Of a stretch of DNA of 38,576 bases, positions 1 through 8,805 are shown piece after piece (position 1 is the stretch's first letter; each line of letters opens with the position of its first letter). The DNA is from Fidelibacterota bacterium. Lineage in GTDB: Bacteria; Fidelibacterota; Marinisomatia; SCGC-AAA003-L08; D37C17. A program made the translations under genes and the position numbers. The notes beneath the pieces were generated by a model. That model was not told where the DNA came from and ran no database searches. It saw only the letters and a list, made by a program, of their open reading frames with translations. The stretch covers positions 16,755-55,330 of the forward strand of contig PCCQ01000023.1 in assembly GCA_002731795.1 (NCBI GenBank), read 5' to 3'.

Positions 1-1
1 G

Positions 2-1339
2 GCATCTCCTGGAGATAATGAAGCAATGTTAAGCTGGGATAGTGTTATCGAAGAGCGTGAGGAAGCATTTGTAGGATATAATGTATATCGGTCAACAACA
101 AGTGGTAGTTCATATGCTTTTGTTGCAGCGATCACTGGTGATGAGACTATGTATACAGATACAGGGCTTGATAATAGTCAAATGTATTATTATGTAGTTA
201 CCTCTCAGTATGAAGAGACTGAGTCTGCATACTCAAATGAAGCATCAGCTCAGCCAATGGATTTTATTCAGCTTAGCATGAGTGATGTTGAAGGAATCTA
301 TGCTCCTGGTGATACATTTGATGTAACCATCTCATGGGAAAACCCAGGTACGATTGCAGGTATTCAGCTTGTACTTGAGGATCTTCCTGAGGCGGTTACG
401 ATGACCAATGTTGAAGGACTTGGAGCTCTAGCAGGTGAAGATTTAAATGCCTACAGTTCAGATTATAACGGAGTTGCAACCATTCTTTGGTTTAGTCTTA
501 CAGGCGCTACTTTAGGTGCAGGTGAAGGTGAAATTGCTCGTGTAACATTTGAGGTTAATGATGATGCTGGATGTGGTAGCTTCGATCTTAACTTTTCTGA
601 TGATGCAACGGGAACCGTATTCTCTGATAGCAATGGTCTTGCATATTTCTGGGATGGGGAAGGACAAAGTATAAATACTATTTGTGATGCAAATTTATCA
701 TTGGTACAAGTATCAGAAACGGTATTTGAGGTTCATATGGTAAATACAGTTGATGTTGCTGGATTCCAGTTTGACCTGGTTGATACTCCAGATAATTTTA
801 GTATCTCAACATCTTCTACAACAGCTAGAACCAGTGGATACCTTGTAAGTACCAATGCAAGTGGTACTGTGATTGGATTTTCAATTACAGGTGGAACGAT
901 TGCACCTGGATCAGGAGCCATAGTACAGATCACTGCAGGTAGTTCGCTAAATGATACTGAGGTATGTTTTGATAATATCGTTCTTGCAGATCCAACTGGT
1001 GCAGAAATTGAAGCGAGATCTGAATGTATCATGTTTAGCGATGAACTAGCTAATGATGAATTAGAAATCCCTAATAATTTCTCAATTAGCAAAATTTATC
1101 CAAACCCATTCAACCCTAGTACAACTATTGAATGGACAATGAAAGAGTTTGGAAGTCATAGACTAGATGTATATAATACCAATGGTCAGCTTATTGATGT
1201 TATAAGCAATGGTTACATATCTCCAGGATATAAACAAAGTATGTGGGATGCTAGCAACCATGCTTCAGGTATTTACATTATTAGATTAGTCATTAATAAT
1301 AATCTAGTAAGCTCCAACAAGGTAATGCTTGTTAAATAA
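2..1339 (+). CDS. Secreted FN3/cohesin-like protein with T9SS sorting domain (5' partial)
   Basis: The reading frame is open to the left edge (ASPGDNEA precedes the Met at 26), so the ORF-track start is internal and the N-terminus with its signal peptide is missing. In track numbering, residues 1-77 look like a fibronectin type III module (SWDSV..GYNVYRS..YYYVVTS). Residues about 84-220 and 223-335 look like two beta-sandwich modules of cohesin type (GDTFDVTISWENP near the start, GEIARVTFEV in the middle). From about residue 352 there is a type A Por-secretion C-terminal domain ([13 protein letters not shown], ending in SSNKVMLVK). Such domains direct export through the type IX system and attachment to the outer surface. 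The cohesin call rests on pattern only; the FN3 and sorting-domain calls are firm. The true function is unknown; a surface scaffold or adhesin is possible. Confidence 0.85.
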   Translation, partial: ASPGDNEAMLSWDSVIEEREEAFVGYNVYRSTTSGSSYAFVAAITGDETMYTDTGLDNSQMYYYVVTSQYEETESAYSNEASAQPMDFIQLSMSDVEGIYAPGDTFDVTISWENPGTIAGIQLVLEDLPEAVTMTNVEGLGALAGEDLNAYSSDYNGVATILWFSLTGATLGAGEGEIARVTFEVNDDAGCGSFDLNFSDDATGTVFSDSNGLAYFWDGEGQSINTICDANLSLVQVSETVFEVHMVNTVDVAGFQFDLVDTPDNFSISTSSTTARTSGYLVSTNASGTVIGFSITGGTIAPGSGAIVQITAGSSLNDTEVCFDNIVLADPTGAEIEARSECIMFSDELANDELEIPNNFSISKIYPNPFNPSTTIEWTMKEFGSHRLDVYNTNGQLIDVISNGYISPGYKQSMWDASNHASGIYIIRLVINNNLVSSNKVMLVK

Positions 1340-1348
1340 TGTGACTTA

Positions 1349-1364
1349 GTTAACATTTGTTAAC
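1349..1364. repeat. Perfect inverted repeat GTTAACA-TT-TGTTAAC
   Basis: A 7-bp perfect inverted repeat with a 2-bp spacer lies 10 bases after the stop of the first gene. It could be a short hairpin or an operator-like dyad for the next gene. No function is shown by the sequence alone. Confidence 0.4.
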
Positions 1365-1377
1365 AATAAGACATAAT

Positions 1378-1422
1378 AACTTCCTCTGGTACTAAAAATA
1401 AATTTTAATACTAGAGGAAGTT
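1378..1422 (+). promoter_or_regulatory. Long 20-bp hairpin in the 5' leader of the next gene
   Basis: The arms 1378-1397 (aacttcctctggtactaaaa) and 1403-1422 pair along 20 positions with one G-T wobble and one C-A mismatch, around a 5-base loop. No T-run follows, so it is not a typical intrinsic terminator. It ends 9 bases before the strong ribosome binding site AAGGAGGAG of the 1442 gene. It may be a processing or stability element, or a weak terminator of the upstream gene. Confidence 0.5.
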
Positions 1423-1441
1423 CATCATAAGGAGGAGAAAT

Positions 1442-4102
1442 ATGTTAAAAAGATTTATTCTGCTAACACTATTTTCAACAATTTTTGCACAATTTGAAGT
1501 TAATGTTAATCCAACTGGAGAAAGCCATTTAGTTGTCCTACTAGATTCAGTATCAGGAATTGAAGTAGGTGATCAAATAGGAATATTTGATGCTTCAGGT
1601 GTAACTGAAAGCTGTATACCTGACTTGGGATGTAATACTAGTGCAGATGTTCAGTATGGTGAAGTATTGGTTGCTGCTGGAACTTGGGATGGCCAATCGA
1701 ATGAACAGGGTACAGCTATGGAATTATCTTCTATTATGTCTATCGATTTAAGTGATTTCAATGGACCGATATTAAATGGAGCTGTTGATGGAAATGCAGT
1801 AATTATAAAAGTATATGATGTAAGTGAAAATATAATTTTAGATACAGAGTTAACGATTGATAATGGTGGTGAGTTTGGTGATTTCTTTACAGTAATTTCT
1901 GAAATTAATGTAATAAGTGTTGATCCAATTTATGGATGTACTGATACCAGTGCATGTAACTATAATCCAGAAGCGAATACAAACGATGATTCATGTTTAT
2001 ATGATGATTGTAATGGCGAGTGTGGTGGAGATGCAGTTATAGATGAATGTGGTGAATGTAATGGTAATGGCCCTGAAGAAAATTTTGATTGTGATGGAAA
2101 TTGTATTATAGATGTAGATTGTAATGGTGAGTGCGGTGGAGATGCAGTTATAGATGAATGTGGTGAATGTAATGGTGATGGAAGTTCATGCGAGGTATAT
2201 ATTGAATTAGCGCTAACAACTACCCTTGATGAGCCAATTGAGGATGAAGAAGAACTTCAGCAATTTGAAGAAGATTTTGAAAGTTATATGGAGGTTGAAC
2301 TTGGACTTCCGGATGGTACTGTGGAAGTTACAAATATAATTTTTTCAGAAACTAGAGAGGTAGGAGTAACTATTGAATTTTCAGTAACATTAACTGATGA
2401 GGAATTATCCGAAACAGATTTCAATCCTGAAACTGCCGAAGAAGATATAGAAAGTACTGTATCTGAAGTTGAGGATGAAATTGAAGACGGTCTTCCAGAA
2501 TTCATTTTAGGTTGTACAGATGATTCAGCAGAAAATTATGATTCTAATGCAAATGTAGATGATGGATCTTGTGAATATGAAGCCCAAGCTCCAGCAGAAT
2601 TTTCATTTAATGCTTCTACTCTGCAAGCATTTTATTTTATGATTGATGCAAATATTGATGGAGAACCTCTTGAAATAGGTCAAGATTATATAGCTGCTTT
2701 TAATGGTGACCTTTGTGTAGGAAGTATTGCATGGGAGGGACCATATACGACAGTTCCTGCAATGGGGACAGATGGTGAAGGGTATTCTGATGGATATCTT
2801 TCAACAGGTGATGTTCCAATATTTAAAATTTATGACGCTTCAGAAGATAGTATAATTGAGGCTTGTCCACAGACTGAGTCTTCGCTTGCATTTTCAAATC
2901 TAGAATTTATCTATGTCGATATGTTGAATGGTAATCAGAGTTGTACGGTTTCATATGAGATAGATATGCACTATGGTGCTAATCTAGTTAGCTTCCATGC
3001 ACTTCCGGACGATGTATCTGTTGGAAATGTAATGGAGTCATTAGGTGATGTAGTCACGGGTGTTATTGGTGAAGGAGTAGCTGCAAGTCCAAACCCTGTC
3101 TTAGGATGGGTTGGTAGTTTATCTGAAATTTCAAGAACCTCTGGATATTGGATAAAGCTTAATACTGCTATGCCAATCGAGATTACAGGTGCAACTCCAT
3201 CTGATCCTAATCTCTCATATGATTTACATTATGGAGCTAATTTAATTTCCTTCCCAATACCTGGCTCTGTTTCTGTTGGAGATGGTATTCCTGATGATGT
3301 TGAAGGATATTTTACAGGCGTGATTGGTGAAGGAGTAGCCGCAAGTCCAAATCCAGTTTTGGGATGGGTAGGAAGCTTAAGCGAGTTTGAAGGTACCAAA
3401 GGTTATTGGGCTAAGGTCGATGGTGCATTCGAATTTTCATTTAACTTATCCAATGCCTCAAATAATCGTCAATCTTCATATGAAAGTTTAAATGATTCAT
3501 ATGGTTTTACTCAATCTACCCAGCAGGCATTTTATTTTATTGAAAATTTAGATGCTAATATTCAAAAAGGAGATTGGATTCTAGCTTATAATGATGATGT
3601 TTTAGTTGGAGCAAGACAGTGGAATGGTATTTTTACAGACATTCCTGCCATGGGATATGATAGCTATGCTACTGCAGGATACTGTCAAGATAATGATATT
3701 CCAAAAATTGTCTGGGTGGATTCTGATGGAAATGAAAATTTATTAGTTGGAGATATACCTTCATGGTCTAATAATGAGTTGTTTTATGTTTCATTGGAAT
3801 TAGAGTCTAATTCTTTGATACCGACTGATTATAGTTTAAGTCAAAATTATCCTAATCCATTTAATCCAAGTACTACTATTTCATTTAGTCTGCCTTCAGA
3901 TAATCATACAATTCTCAATATTTATGATATTTCTGGAAAATTAATTAATACACTGCTTGATAAAAATATGAAAACTGGTTATCATAATATTTCCTGGGAT
4001 GGAAAAGATTTCTATGGTCAGGAGGTATCAACAGGTGCATATGTTTATACATTATCTACAAATGATGTAAGTTTAAGTGGAAAAATGATTTTACTAAAAT
4101 AG
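1442..4102 (+). CDS. Large modular secreted protein with T9SS sorting domain
   Basis: The start is set by AAGGAGGAG seven bases or so upstream and by an N-terminal signal peptide ([17 protein letters not shown]). The protein is a chain of modules: an N-terminal beta domain; a [14 protein letters not shown] motif; two copies of a cysteine-rich [18 protein letters not shown] unit; a very acidic segment at about residues 255-355; a second [10 protein letters not shown] motif; a QAFYF..PAMG module; two tandem modules of about 85 residues starting HYGANL.SF; another QAFYF..PAMG module; and a type A Por-secretion tail ([13 protein letters not shown], ending LSGKMILLK). This architecture is common in marine FCB bacteria, and the exported products are mostly uncharacterised. 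It is predicted to be an exported surface or extracellular protein. No catalytic motif was recognised. Confidence 0.9.
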   Translation: MLKRFILLTLFSTIFAQFEVNVNPTGESHLVVLLDSVSGIEVGDQIGIFDASGVTESCIPDLGCNTSADVQYGEVLVAAGTWDGQSNEQGTAMELSSIMSIDLSDFNGPILNGAVDGNAVIIKVYDVSENIILDTELTIDNGGEFGDFFTVISEINVISVDPIYGCTDTSACNYNPEANTNDDSCLYDDCNGECGGDAVIDECGECNGNGPEENFDCDGNCIIDVDCNGECGGDAVIDECGECNGDGSSCEVYIELALTTTLDEPIEDEEELQQFEEDFESYMEVELGLPDGTVEVTNIIFSETREVGVTIEFSVTLTDEELSETDFNPETAEEDIESTVSEVEDEIEDGLPEFILGCTDDSAENYDSNANVDDGSCEYEAQAPAEFSFNASTLQAFYFMIDANIDGEPLEIGQDYIAAFNGDLCVGSIAWEGPYTTVPAMGTDGEGYSDGYLSTGDVPIFKIYDASEDSIIEACPQTESSLAFSNLEFIYVDMLNGNQSCTVSYEIDMHYGANLVSFHALPDDVSVGNVMESLGDVVTGVIGEGVAASPNPVLGWVGSLSEISRTSGYWIKLNTAMPIEITGATPSDPNLSYDLHYGANLISFPIPGSVSVGDGIPDDVEGYFTGVIGEGVAASPNPVLGWVGSLSEFEGTKGYWAKVDGAFEFSFNLSNASNNRQSSYESLNDSYGFTQSTQQAFYFIENLDANIQKGDWILAYNDDVLVGARQWNGIFTDIPAMGYDSYATAGYCQDNDIPKIVWVDSDGNENLLVGDIPSWSNNELFYVSLELESNSLIPTDYSLSQNYPNPFNPSTTISFSLPSDNHTILNIYDISGKLINTLLDKNMKTGYHNISWDGKDFYGQEVSTGAYVYTLSTNDVSLSGKMILLK
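2006..2181 (+). repeat. Two 65-nt direct repeats encoding NGECGG units
   Basis: Copies at 2006-2070 and 2117-2181 differ at 3 of 65 bases and start 111 bases apart in the same frame. They encode the unit [20 protein letters not shown]. The near identity at DNA level points to recent duplication or gene conversion. Confidence 0.85.
3059..3385 (+). repeat. Two 69-nt copies of one 23-residue motif, identical in protein
   Basis: Copies at 3059-3127 and 3317-3385 encode the same 23 residues ([20 protein letters not shown] plus three more). Their codons differ in 12 of 23 positions, 14 base changes, all synonymous. They are the cores of two tandem modules of about 85 residues. Confidence 0.85.
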
Positions 4103-4128
4103 ATAACGTTTTTTATAGTTTTGACTAG

Positions 4129-4161
4129 AAGTGCGATAAATAAATTTATTTTATCGCACTT
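4129..4161. terminator. Hairpin terminator between convergent genes
   Basis: AAGTGCGATAAA (4129-4140) pairs perfectly over 12 bp with TTTATCGCACTT (4150-4161). On the plus strand a T-rich tract follows (ttttattt), fitting an intrinsic terminator for the 1442 gene. The hairpin also sits directly behind the stop codon of the minus-strand FAD gene, so it may act both ways. Confidence 0.75.
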
Positions 4162-4162
4162 T

Positions 4163-5767
4163 TTATTTATCTACTACATTTCCATTATTAAATAAAAAGT
4201 TAGGGTCAAATCCAATTTTACATTTGATAACTTCTTTAACACCATTCATTCCATAACATTCAATAAAATCTTTCTTTTTACGTTTTCCTGTTCCATGTTC
4301 AGCTGAATATATACCACCAAGATTTGAAGATATTTGAATAATATCTCGATAACATTTAATAGCTTCGTTTTCATTTTTGGAATTTGGAATTAAATGAAAA
4401 TGAAGGTGGCAGTCGCCCAAATGTCCAAACAAGAGATAGTCTATTTTTTTACTTTTTATTAAAGAATGAGTTTTTTTTATGAAATCATGAAATGAATGTG
4501 GGGGAACGATTGTATCTGTAATTATACTTGCTGTATTATATTCTTTAGATTTATGTAGAGCATTAGCTGGAATGGAATGACGTGCCTCAAAGAACGTTTT
4601 CCAATTATTAGGGTCATCAAGTGACAGTATTTGTTCTTCTTCATTTATATCATCAAAACCCATCAAAATATCATACCATTTTTCTATCCATTTATCAATA
4701 TTGTCGTCATACAAAGGTATTTGCATATAAATTCCAACTGAATATTTCTGATTAAAAAAATATTCATAATGATTCATATATGATCGACAATTATTTCCAA
4801 AATATTCAAATCCGGATAGGTTACCCATATCATCATTCAATATTTTTCGTATGTAGTTATAGAAATTAAAAGCTATTTCTTCATTTTTTAGTTTAACGAA
4901 GAGGTTAATATACTGACTTGGATTATCTGAAAGTTTTAAATGCACATTGGTAATACATCCAAATATTCCTTCACTACCTACAATTAAATCTATTAAATCT
5001 AATTTCCCATTTTCTGCAGAAAATGGACCACTTGCATTTTTTAAGTTTACTCTTTTATATCTTGGAATATAAACTATTGAATCTTCTCCATTTGAATCTT
5101 TAATAATAAACTGTCCATTTTTTGATATATATTGCCCTCTTTCTGCCGTTATATGCTCTCCATTTGGTAGTAAAAACTCTAATTGATTCACCCACATTCT
5201 CATTGAACCTTTGGGACCTGGTATGAAACCTGATGCATTGCATGAAACTGCACCTCCAACCATTGCTTCATTTCTACTTGTTGGATCAACAGCGAAAATT
5301 AAACGGTTTTGCGATTCATATTTTACAAACTTTCTAACTTGTTCAATATAAACTCCAGGATTAACTGAGATGAACTTATTTGAGGTGTCAAGACTATCAA
5401 TTTTATTCATTTTTTCAATAGATAAAATTAACCCACCATTTGGTGTTGCACTTCCAGTAAGATTTGTTCTACCTGCAGATATTGTAATTTTAATTTTTAA
5501 TAAACTACATAATTTGATAACAATAGCACATTCTGTAGAATTTGTAGGTCTACATAAAATAGAAGCATTACCTATCATATTAGACCAATCATGATTATAT
5601 GCAGAAATAATATCCTTATCATCTGTAGCATCTATTGAAAAATTTGTATTTAAAAATGATGAGATTTTTTTTGTTGAGGGTTTACTATTTGCAAACTCTA
5701 TAATTTTTATTTCTATTTCAGGCTTGATAATTGATTTTGAGTAAATGAAATGAGAGTGATTATTCAT
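4163..5767 (-). CDS. FAD-linked oxidase, GlcD / D-lactate dehydrogenase-like
   Basis: A 534-residue flavoprotein of the FAD-binding type 4 (PCMH) family. The FAD half shows SAGRTNLTGSATPNGGLILS and the GGAVSCNASGF region that contacts the dinucleotide. The C-terminal half has the GHLGDCHLHFH motif, matching the GH.GDGN.H histidine/metal site of glycolate oxidase subunit D and D-lactate dehydrogenases, then EHGTGKRK near the end. It likely oxidises a 2-hydroxy acid or related compound and passes electrons to quinone or another carrier; the substrate cannot be read from sequence. It begins three bases after the stop of the second ATPase gene, so it is the last gene of the peptide-importer operon. 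That suggests it acts on something the transporter brings in, but this is inference. Confidence 0.85.
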   Translation of the reverse strand: MNNHSHFIYSKSIIKPEIEIKIIEFANSKPSTKKISSFLNTNFSIDATDDKDIISAYNHDWSNMIGNASILCRPTNSTECAIVIKLCSLLKIKITISAGRTNLTGSATPNGGLILSIEKMNKIDSLDTSNKFISVNPGVYIEQVRKFVKYESQNRLIFAVDPTSRNEAMVGGAVSCNASGFIPGPKGSMRMWVNQLEFLLPNGEHITAERGQYISKNGQFIIKDSNGEDSIVYIPRYKRVNLKNASGPFSAENGKLDLIDLIVGSEGIFGCITNVHLKLSDNPSQYINLFVKLKNEEIAFNFYNYIRKILNDDMGNLSGFEYFGNNCRSYMNHYEYFFNQKYSVGIYMQIPLYDDNIDKWIEKWYDILMGFDDINEEEQILSLDDPNNWKTFFEARHSIPANALHKSKEYNTASIITDTIVPPHSFHDFIKKTHSLIKSKKIDYLLFGHLGDCHLHFHLIPNSKNENEAIKCYRDIIQISSNLGGIYSAEHGTGKRKKKDFIECYGMNGVKEVIKCKIGFDPNFLFNNGNVVDK

Positions 5768-5770
5768 TTA

Positions 5771-6646
5771 CTATAAGTCTAATTCTTTTCTCTTTTTAAT
5801 TCTTTCTTCTCTTCCTAGTGGATTTGGTTGCGGGATTGCAGCTAATAAAGTCTTAGTATATTTATGTTGAGGATTTGAAAAAATTTCTTCTGTTTTATTA
5901 TATTCAACTGCTTCACCTAAATACATAACTGCTATTTCAGTTGAAATATGATTTACTACTGAAAGGTCGTGGGCAATAAATAAAATAGTTAAGTTGAATT
6001 CATCTTGCAAGTCCATCATTAGGTTAATGACTTGTGCTTGAATAGATACATCCAAGGCAGAAACTGGCTCATCAGCAATTATAATTTTTGGCTCTGTTGC
6101 TAAAGATCTTGCGATCCCTATTCGTTGTCGTTGTCCACCAGAAAATTCATGAGGATATCTCATTGCCTGTTCACCTGAAAGGCCAACTTTCTCCATAAGC
6201 CATCTAACTTTATCATTCTTTTCAGACTCATTCATATTAGTATGTATATCCATTGGTTCTTTAATTATATCTTGAACAATCATTCTAGGATTTAGTGATG
6301 AAAAAGGATCTTGAAAAATCATTTGAATTTGTGGGCGATAAGGTATGATTTCTTTTCTATTTAATTTAAGTAAATCAATATAAGAGCCATTATCGTTTAA
6401 TAAAATTTCTCCAGTAACCCTTACATCCGGCGCTGTAATCTTTAAAACATTTAAAATAGCCTTTCCTAAAGTCGATTTACCAGATCCAGATTCACCTACA
6501 ATGCCTATAGTTTCACCTTGACATACAGATAGGCTTAAATCTTTTACTGCATGAACATGCGATACTTCTCTTTGTAGGATTCCTCCAAAGATTGGGAATT
6601 CTACATTTAAATTTTTTACTTTTAAAATTTCGTTATTTTTTTTCAT
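5771..6646 (-). CDS. oppF: Peptide ABC transporter ATPase (OppF-type, C-terminal-half equivalent of YejF)
   Basis: ATP-binding subunit of an oligopeptide importer. Walker A GESGSGKST, signature FSGGQRQRIG, Walker B IIIADEPVSALD and the switch histidine region LFIAHDLS are all present, and the C-terminal oligopeptide-transporter extension is short. The track start (MQTRSTK) lies inside the upstream gene; I prefer the Met at 6646 (MKKNNEIL), because it forms an ATGA overlap with the upstream stop, as elsewhere in this operon. E. coli YejF is a fused double ATPase; here the two halves are separate genes. It works in the cytoplasm, bound to the two permeases. Confidence 0.93.
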   Translation of the reverse strand: MKKNNEILKVKNLNVEFPIFGGILQREVSHVHAVKDLSLSVCQGETIGIVGESGSGKSTLGKAILNVLKITAPDVRVTGEILLNDNGSYIDLLKLNRKEIIPYRPQIQMIFQDPFSSLNPRMIVQDIIKEPMDIHTNMNESEKNDKVRWLMEKVGLSGEQAMRYPHEFSGGQRQRIGIARSLATEPKIIIADEPVSALDVSIQAQVINLMMDLQDEFNLTILFIAHDLSVVNHISTEIAVMYLGEAVEYNKTEEIFSNPQHKYTKTLLAAIPQPNPLGREERIKKRKELDL

Positions 6647-7629
6647 TTTAGTACTTCTGGTTTGCATCTAACAAAATGATTAGGAGTTGCTTCAAAAAGT
6701 TCGGGTTCTTCTTTAGTGCCTCCACATGCACAATCTTCAGGATCAAATCTTGAACATAACTTACATCCATCTCCCATATCTAAAATTGAAGGTACCATTC
6801 CTTTTAGAGCTTTTAAACGATCAACTTTTTGATCCATTTTAGGTATTGAATCCATAAGAGCTTTTGTATAGGGATGAAGTGGGTTTTTAAATAATTCTTC
6901 TACAGTAGCAATTTCCTGAACTTTTCCTCCATACATCACAATAACTCGATCACATGTCTCAGCAATAACAGCTAAATCATGTGTTATAAGTAGAATGGCA
7001 GCACCTTCTCTTTTTTCTTTTAGACTAATCATTAAATCGAGAATTTGAGCTTGAATAGTTACATCTAGTGCTGTAGTTGGCTCATCTGCTATAAGAAGTG
7101 ATGGATTACATAGTAGTGACATAGCAATCATCACTCGTTGCCTCATACCTCCTGAAAATTGATGTGGATACTCATTAATTCTATCTTCGGGGTCTGGTAT
7201 ACCAACTGCTCGAAGCATATCCACACTTTTTTTAGTTGCTTCTTCAAAGCTTAAGCCTAAATGTCTCATTAACACCTCATTCATTTGAACACTTATTTTA
7301 AGCACTGGATTTAAAGAAGTCATAGGTTCTTGGAAAATCATGGATATGTCTTTCCCTCTATAATCTCTCATTTCTTCGTAGGATAAATCTAAAAGATTTA
7401 TACCATTATAAATTATTTCACCGGAAACAATTTTCCCTGGAGGGTCAGGAATAAGTCTATTTATTGATAATGATGTTACTGATTTACCAGATCCAGATTC
7501 ACCTACAATTCCTAAAACTTCACCCTTATAAATATCAAAAGATACACCATCAACAGCTTTTGCAGTACCTGCCTCTGTATAAAAGTGTGTATGAAGATCT
7601 TTTATTTCAATTAGTTTTTCACTACTCAT
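6643..7629 (-). CDS. oppD: Peptide ABC transporter ATPase (OppD-type)
   Basis: 328-residue ATPase with Walker A GESGSGKSV, signature FSGGMRQRVM, Walker B LLIADEPTTALD and LLITHDLAV. The C-terminal oligopeptide-transporter domain carries a cysteine cluster (CKLCSRFDPEDCACGG), resembling the cysteines that bind an iron-sulfur cluster in OppD/DppD-type ATPases. The start codon overlaps the upstream stop by one base (TAATG), and the end overlaps the OppF-type gene by four bases, so the pair should be made in step. It powers import together with its partner ATPase. Confidence 0.94.
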   Translation of the reverse strand: MSSEKLIEIKDLHTHFYTEAGTAKAVDGVSFDIYKGEVLGIVGESGSGKSVTSLSINRLIPDPPGKIVSGEIIYNGINLLDLSYEEMRDYRGKDISMIFQEPMTSLNPVLKISVQMNEVLMRHLGLSFEEATKKSVDMLRAVGIPDPEDRINEYPHQFSGGMRQRVMIAMSLLCNPSLLIADEPTTALDVTIQAQILDLMISLKEKREGAAILLITHDLAVIAETCDRVIVMYGGKVQEIATVEELFKNPLHPYTKALMDSIPKMDQKVDRLKALKGMVPSILDMGDGCKLCSRFDPEDCACGGTKEEPELFEATPNHFVRCKPEVLK

Positions 7630-8804
7630 TATCTTAACCTCGAATGCACTTTGGGATCAAAGGCTTCTCTTATTGCTTCACCTATAAAAGTAATTAAGAA
7701 TAGGGTTGCTCCTATTGAAAATAGAGGCGAAACAATTAGGTGCCAATACTGAAGATTGGTTCTTCCTTGAGCCATCAATTCTCCCCAGCTTGGCGTAGGA
7801 GGTTGTAATCCAAATCCAAGATAGTCGAGTGAAACAAGAGCAGATATATATCCAATTATTGCAAATGGAGCAAATGTTATGACTGGAGTAAGTGAGTTCG
7901 GTAAAATATGCCTAAACATAACATTCCAGTGACTTTGTCCCATTGAGACTGCAGCAGAAACATAATCTTTTGATTTTTCTCTCAAGAATTCGCCTCTTAC
8001 ATACCATGTAATTCCAATCCAACCAGTAAGGAAAACATACATGGATGCCAAAATATAGACATTTGGCTTAATAAATGTAGCTAAAATCATAAGCATAAAT
8101 AAAAATGGAATTGACCCATAAATTTCAATTATTCTAAGTCCAAATAAATCAACTTTACCACCAAAATATCCAAGAGTTCCTCCAATGATAATCCCTATTA
8201 TATATGATAAGAAGCAACACACGATTGCAAAAGTGATTGATATATTAAAACCATATATTAATCGTGACAATACATCACGACCCTGATTATCTGTTCCCAG
8301 TAAATGTTGACTATTAGGAAAATTAGTATATTTATACTTATCAGCTATTCCATTTCCATTCTCATCAATAAAATTTTCTGAAGGATCCCAAACTCCATTT
8401 CCATTTACATCAGTAAATTGCTCATCTTTCTCAGAGATAACCTCTTCATATGGATCATAGGGATATAAAGGCATAATAACCCAATTCCCTTTATCCTCTT
8501 TTTGATATTGTTTTTTTAGTAGTCTATAATGTGGCTGTCCATATTTTTTTTTGCCTTTAATTTCAAATTGTCCTAAATCCTTTGCCTCAATATTCTTATT
8601 ACTAAATATTGAGTTAAAAAGTGGAAAATAATATTCATCATTATATTTTACCATTATAGCTTTACTATTAAAAATTATTGGAGCACAGATTGAAAGTACA
8701 TAGAGTGAAATTAAAATGATTAGAGAATAATATCCTCTTTTTATTGATTTAAATCTATTGATTCGTTTCTGAAGAATTGATTCTGATAAATTTTTATTAG
8801 TCAT
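7629..8804 (-). CDS. yejE: Peptide ABC transporter permease, YejE-like, with EF-hand-like insert
   Basis: Inner-membrane permease. One membrane segment (about residues 25-45) is followed by a large outside loop (about 46-165) and then the BPD permease domain with LLGTDNQGRDVLSRLIYGF and the EAA-like coupling loop around AAVSMGQSHWNVMFRHILPN. The long loop after TM1, with KYNDEYYFPLF and GNWVIMPLYPY, resembles E. coli YejE rather than OppC or DppC. The loop also carries two adjacent EF-hand-like calcium loops, DVNGNGVWDPSE (residues 132-143) and DENGNGIAD (147-155), which I do not know from YejE proteins. It starts one base after the YejB-like stop. Confidence is high for permease and moderate for the Yej subgroup. 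Confidence 0.9.
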   Translation of the reverse strand: MTNKNLSESILQKRINRFKSIKRGYYSLIILISLYVLSICAPIIFNSKAIMVKYNDEYYFPLFNSIFSNKNIEAKDLGQFEIKGKKKYGQPHYRLLKKQYQKEDKGNWVIMPLYPYDPYEEVISEKDEQFTDVNGNGVWDPSENFIDENGNGIADKYKYTNFPNSQHLLGTDNQGRDVLSRLIYGFNISITFAIVCCFLSYIIGIIIGGTLGYFGGKVDLFGLRIIEIYGSIPFLFMLMILATFIKPNVYILASMYVFLTGWIGITWYVRGEFLREKSKDYVSAAVSMGQSHWNVMFRHILPNSLTPVITFAPFAIIGYISALVSLDYLGFGLQPPTPSWGELMAQGRTNLQYWHLIVSPLFSIGATLFLITFIGEAIREAFDPKVHSRLR

Positions 8805-8805
8805 T

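Noticed and set aside
733-1092. 119-residue minus-strand ORF inside the first gene.
   Set aside because: It is a shadow ORF; the plus frame carries the conserved domains.
6647-6667. Extra N-terminal residues MQTRSTK of the OppF-type ATPase.
   Set aside because: They lie in the coding sequence of the upstream ATPase; the ATGA overlap at 6646 gives a better start.
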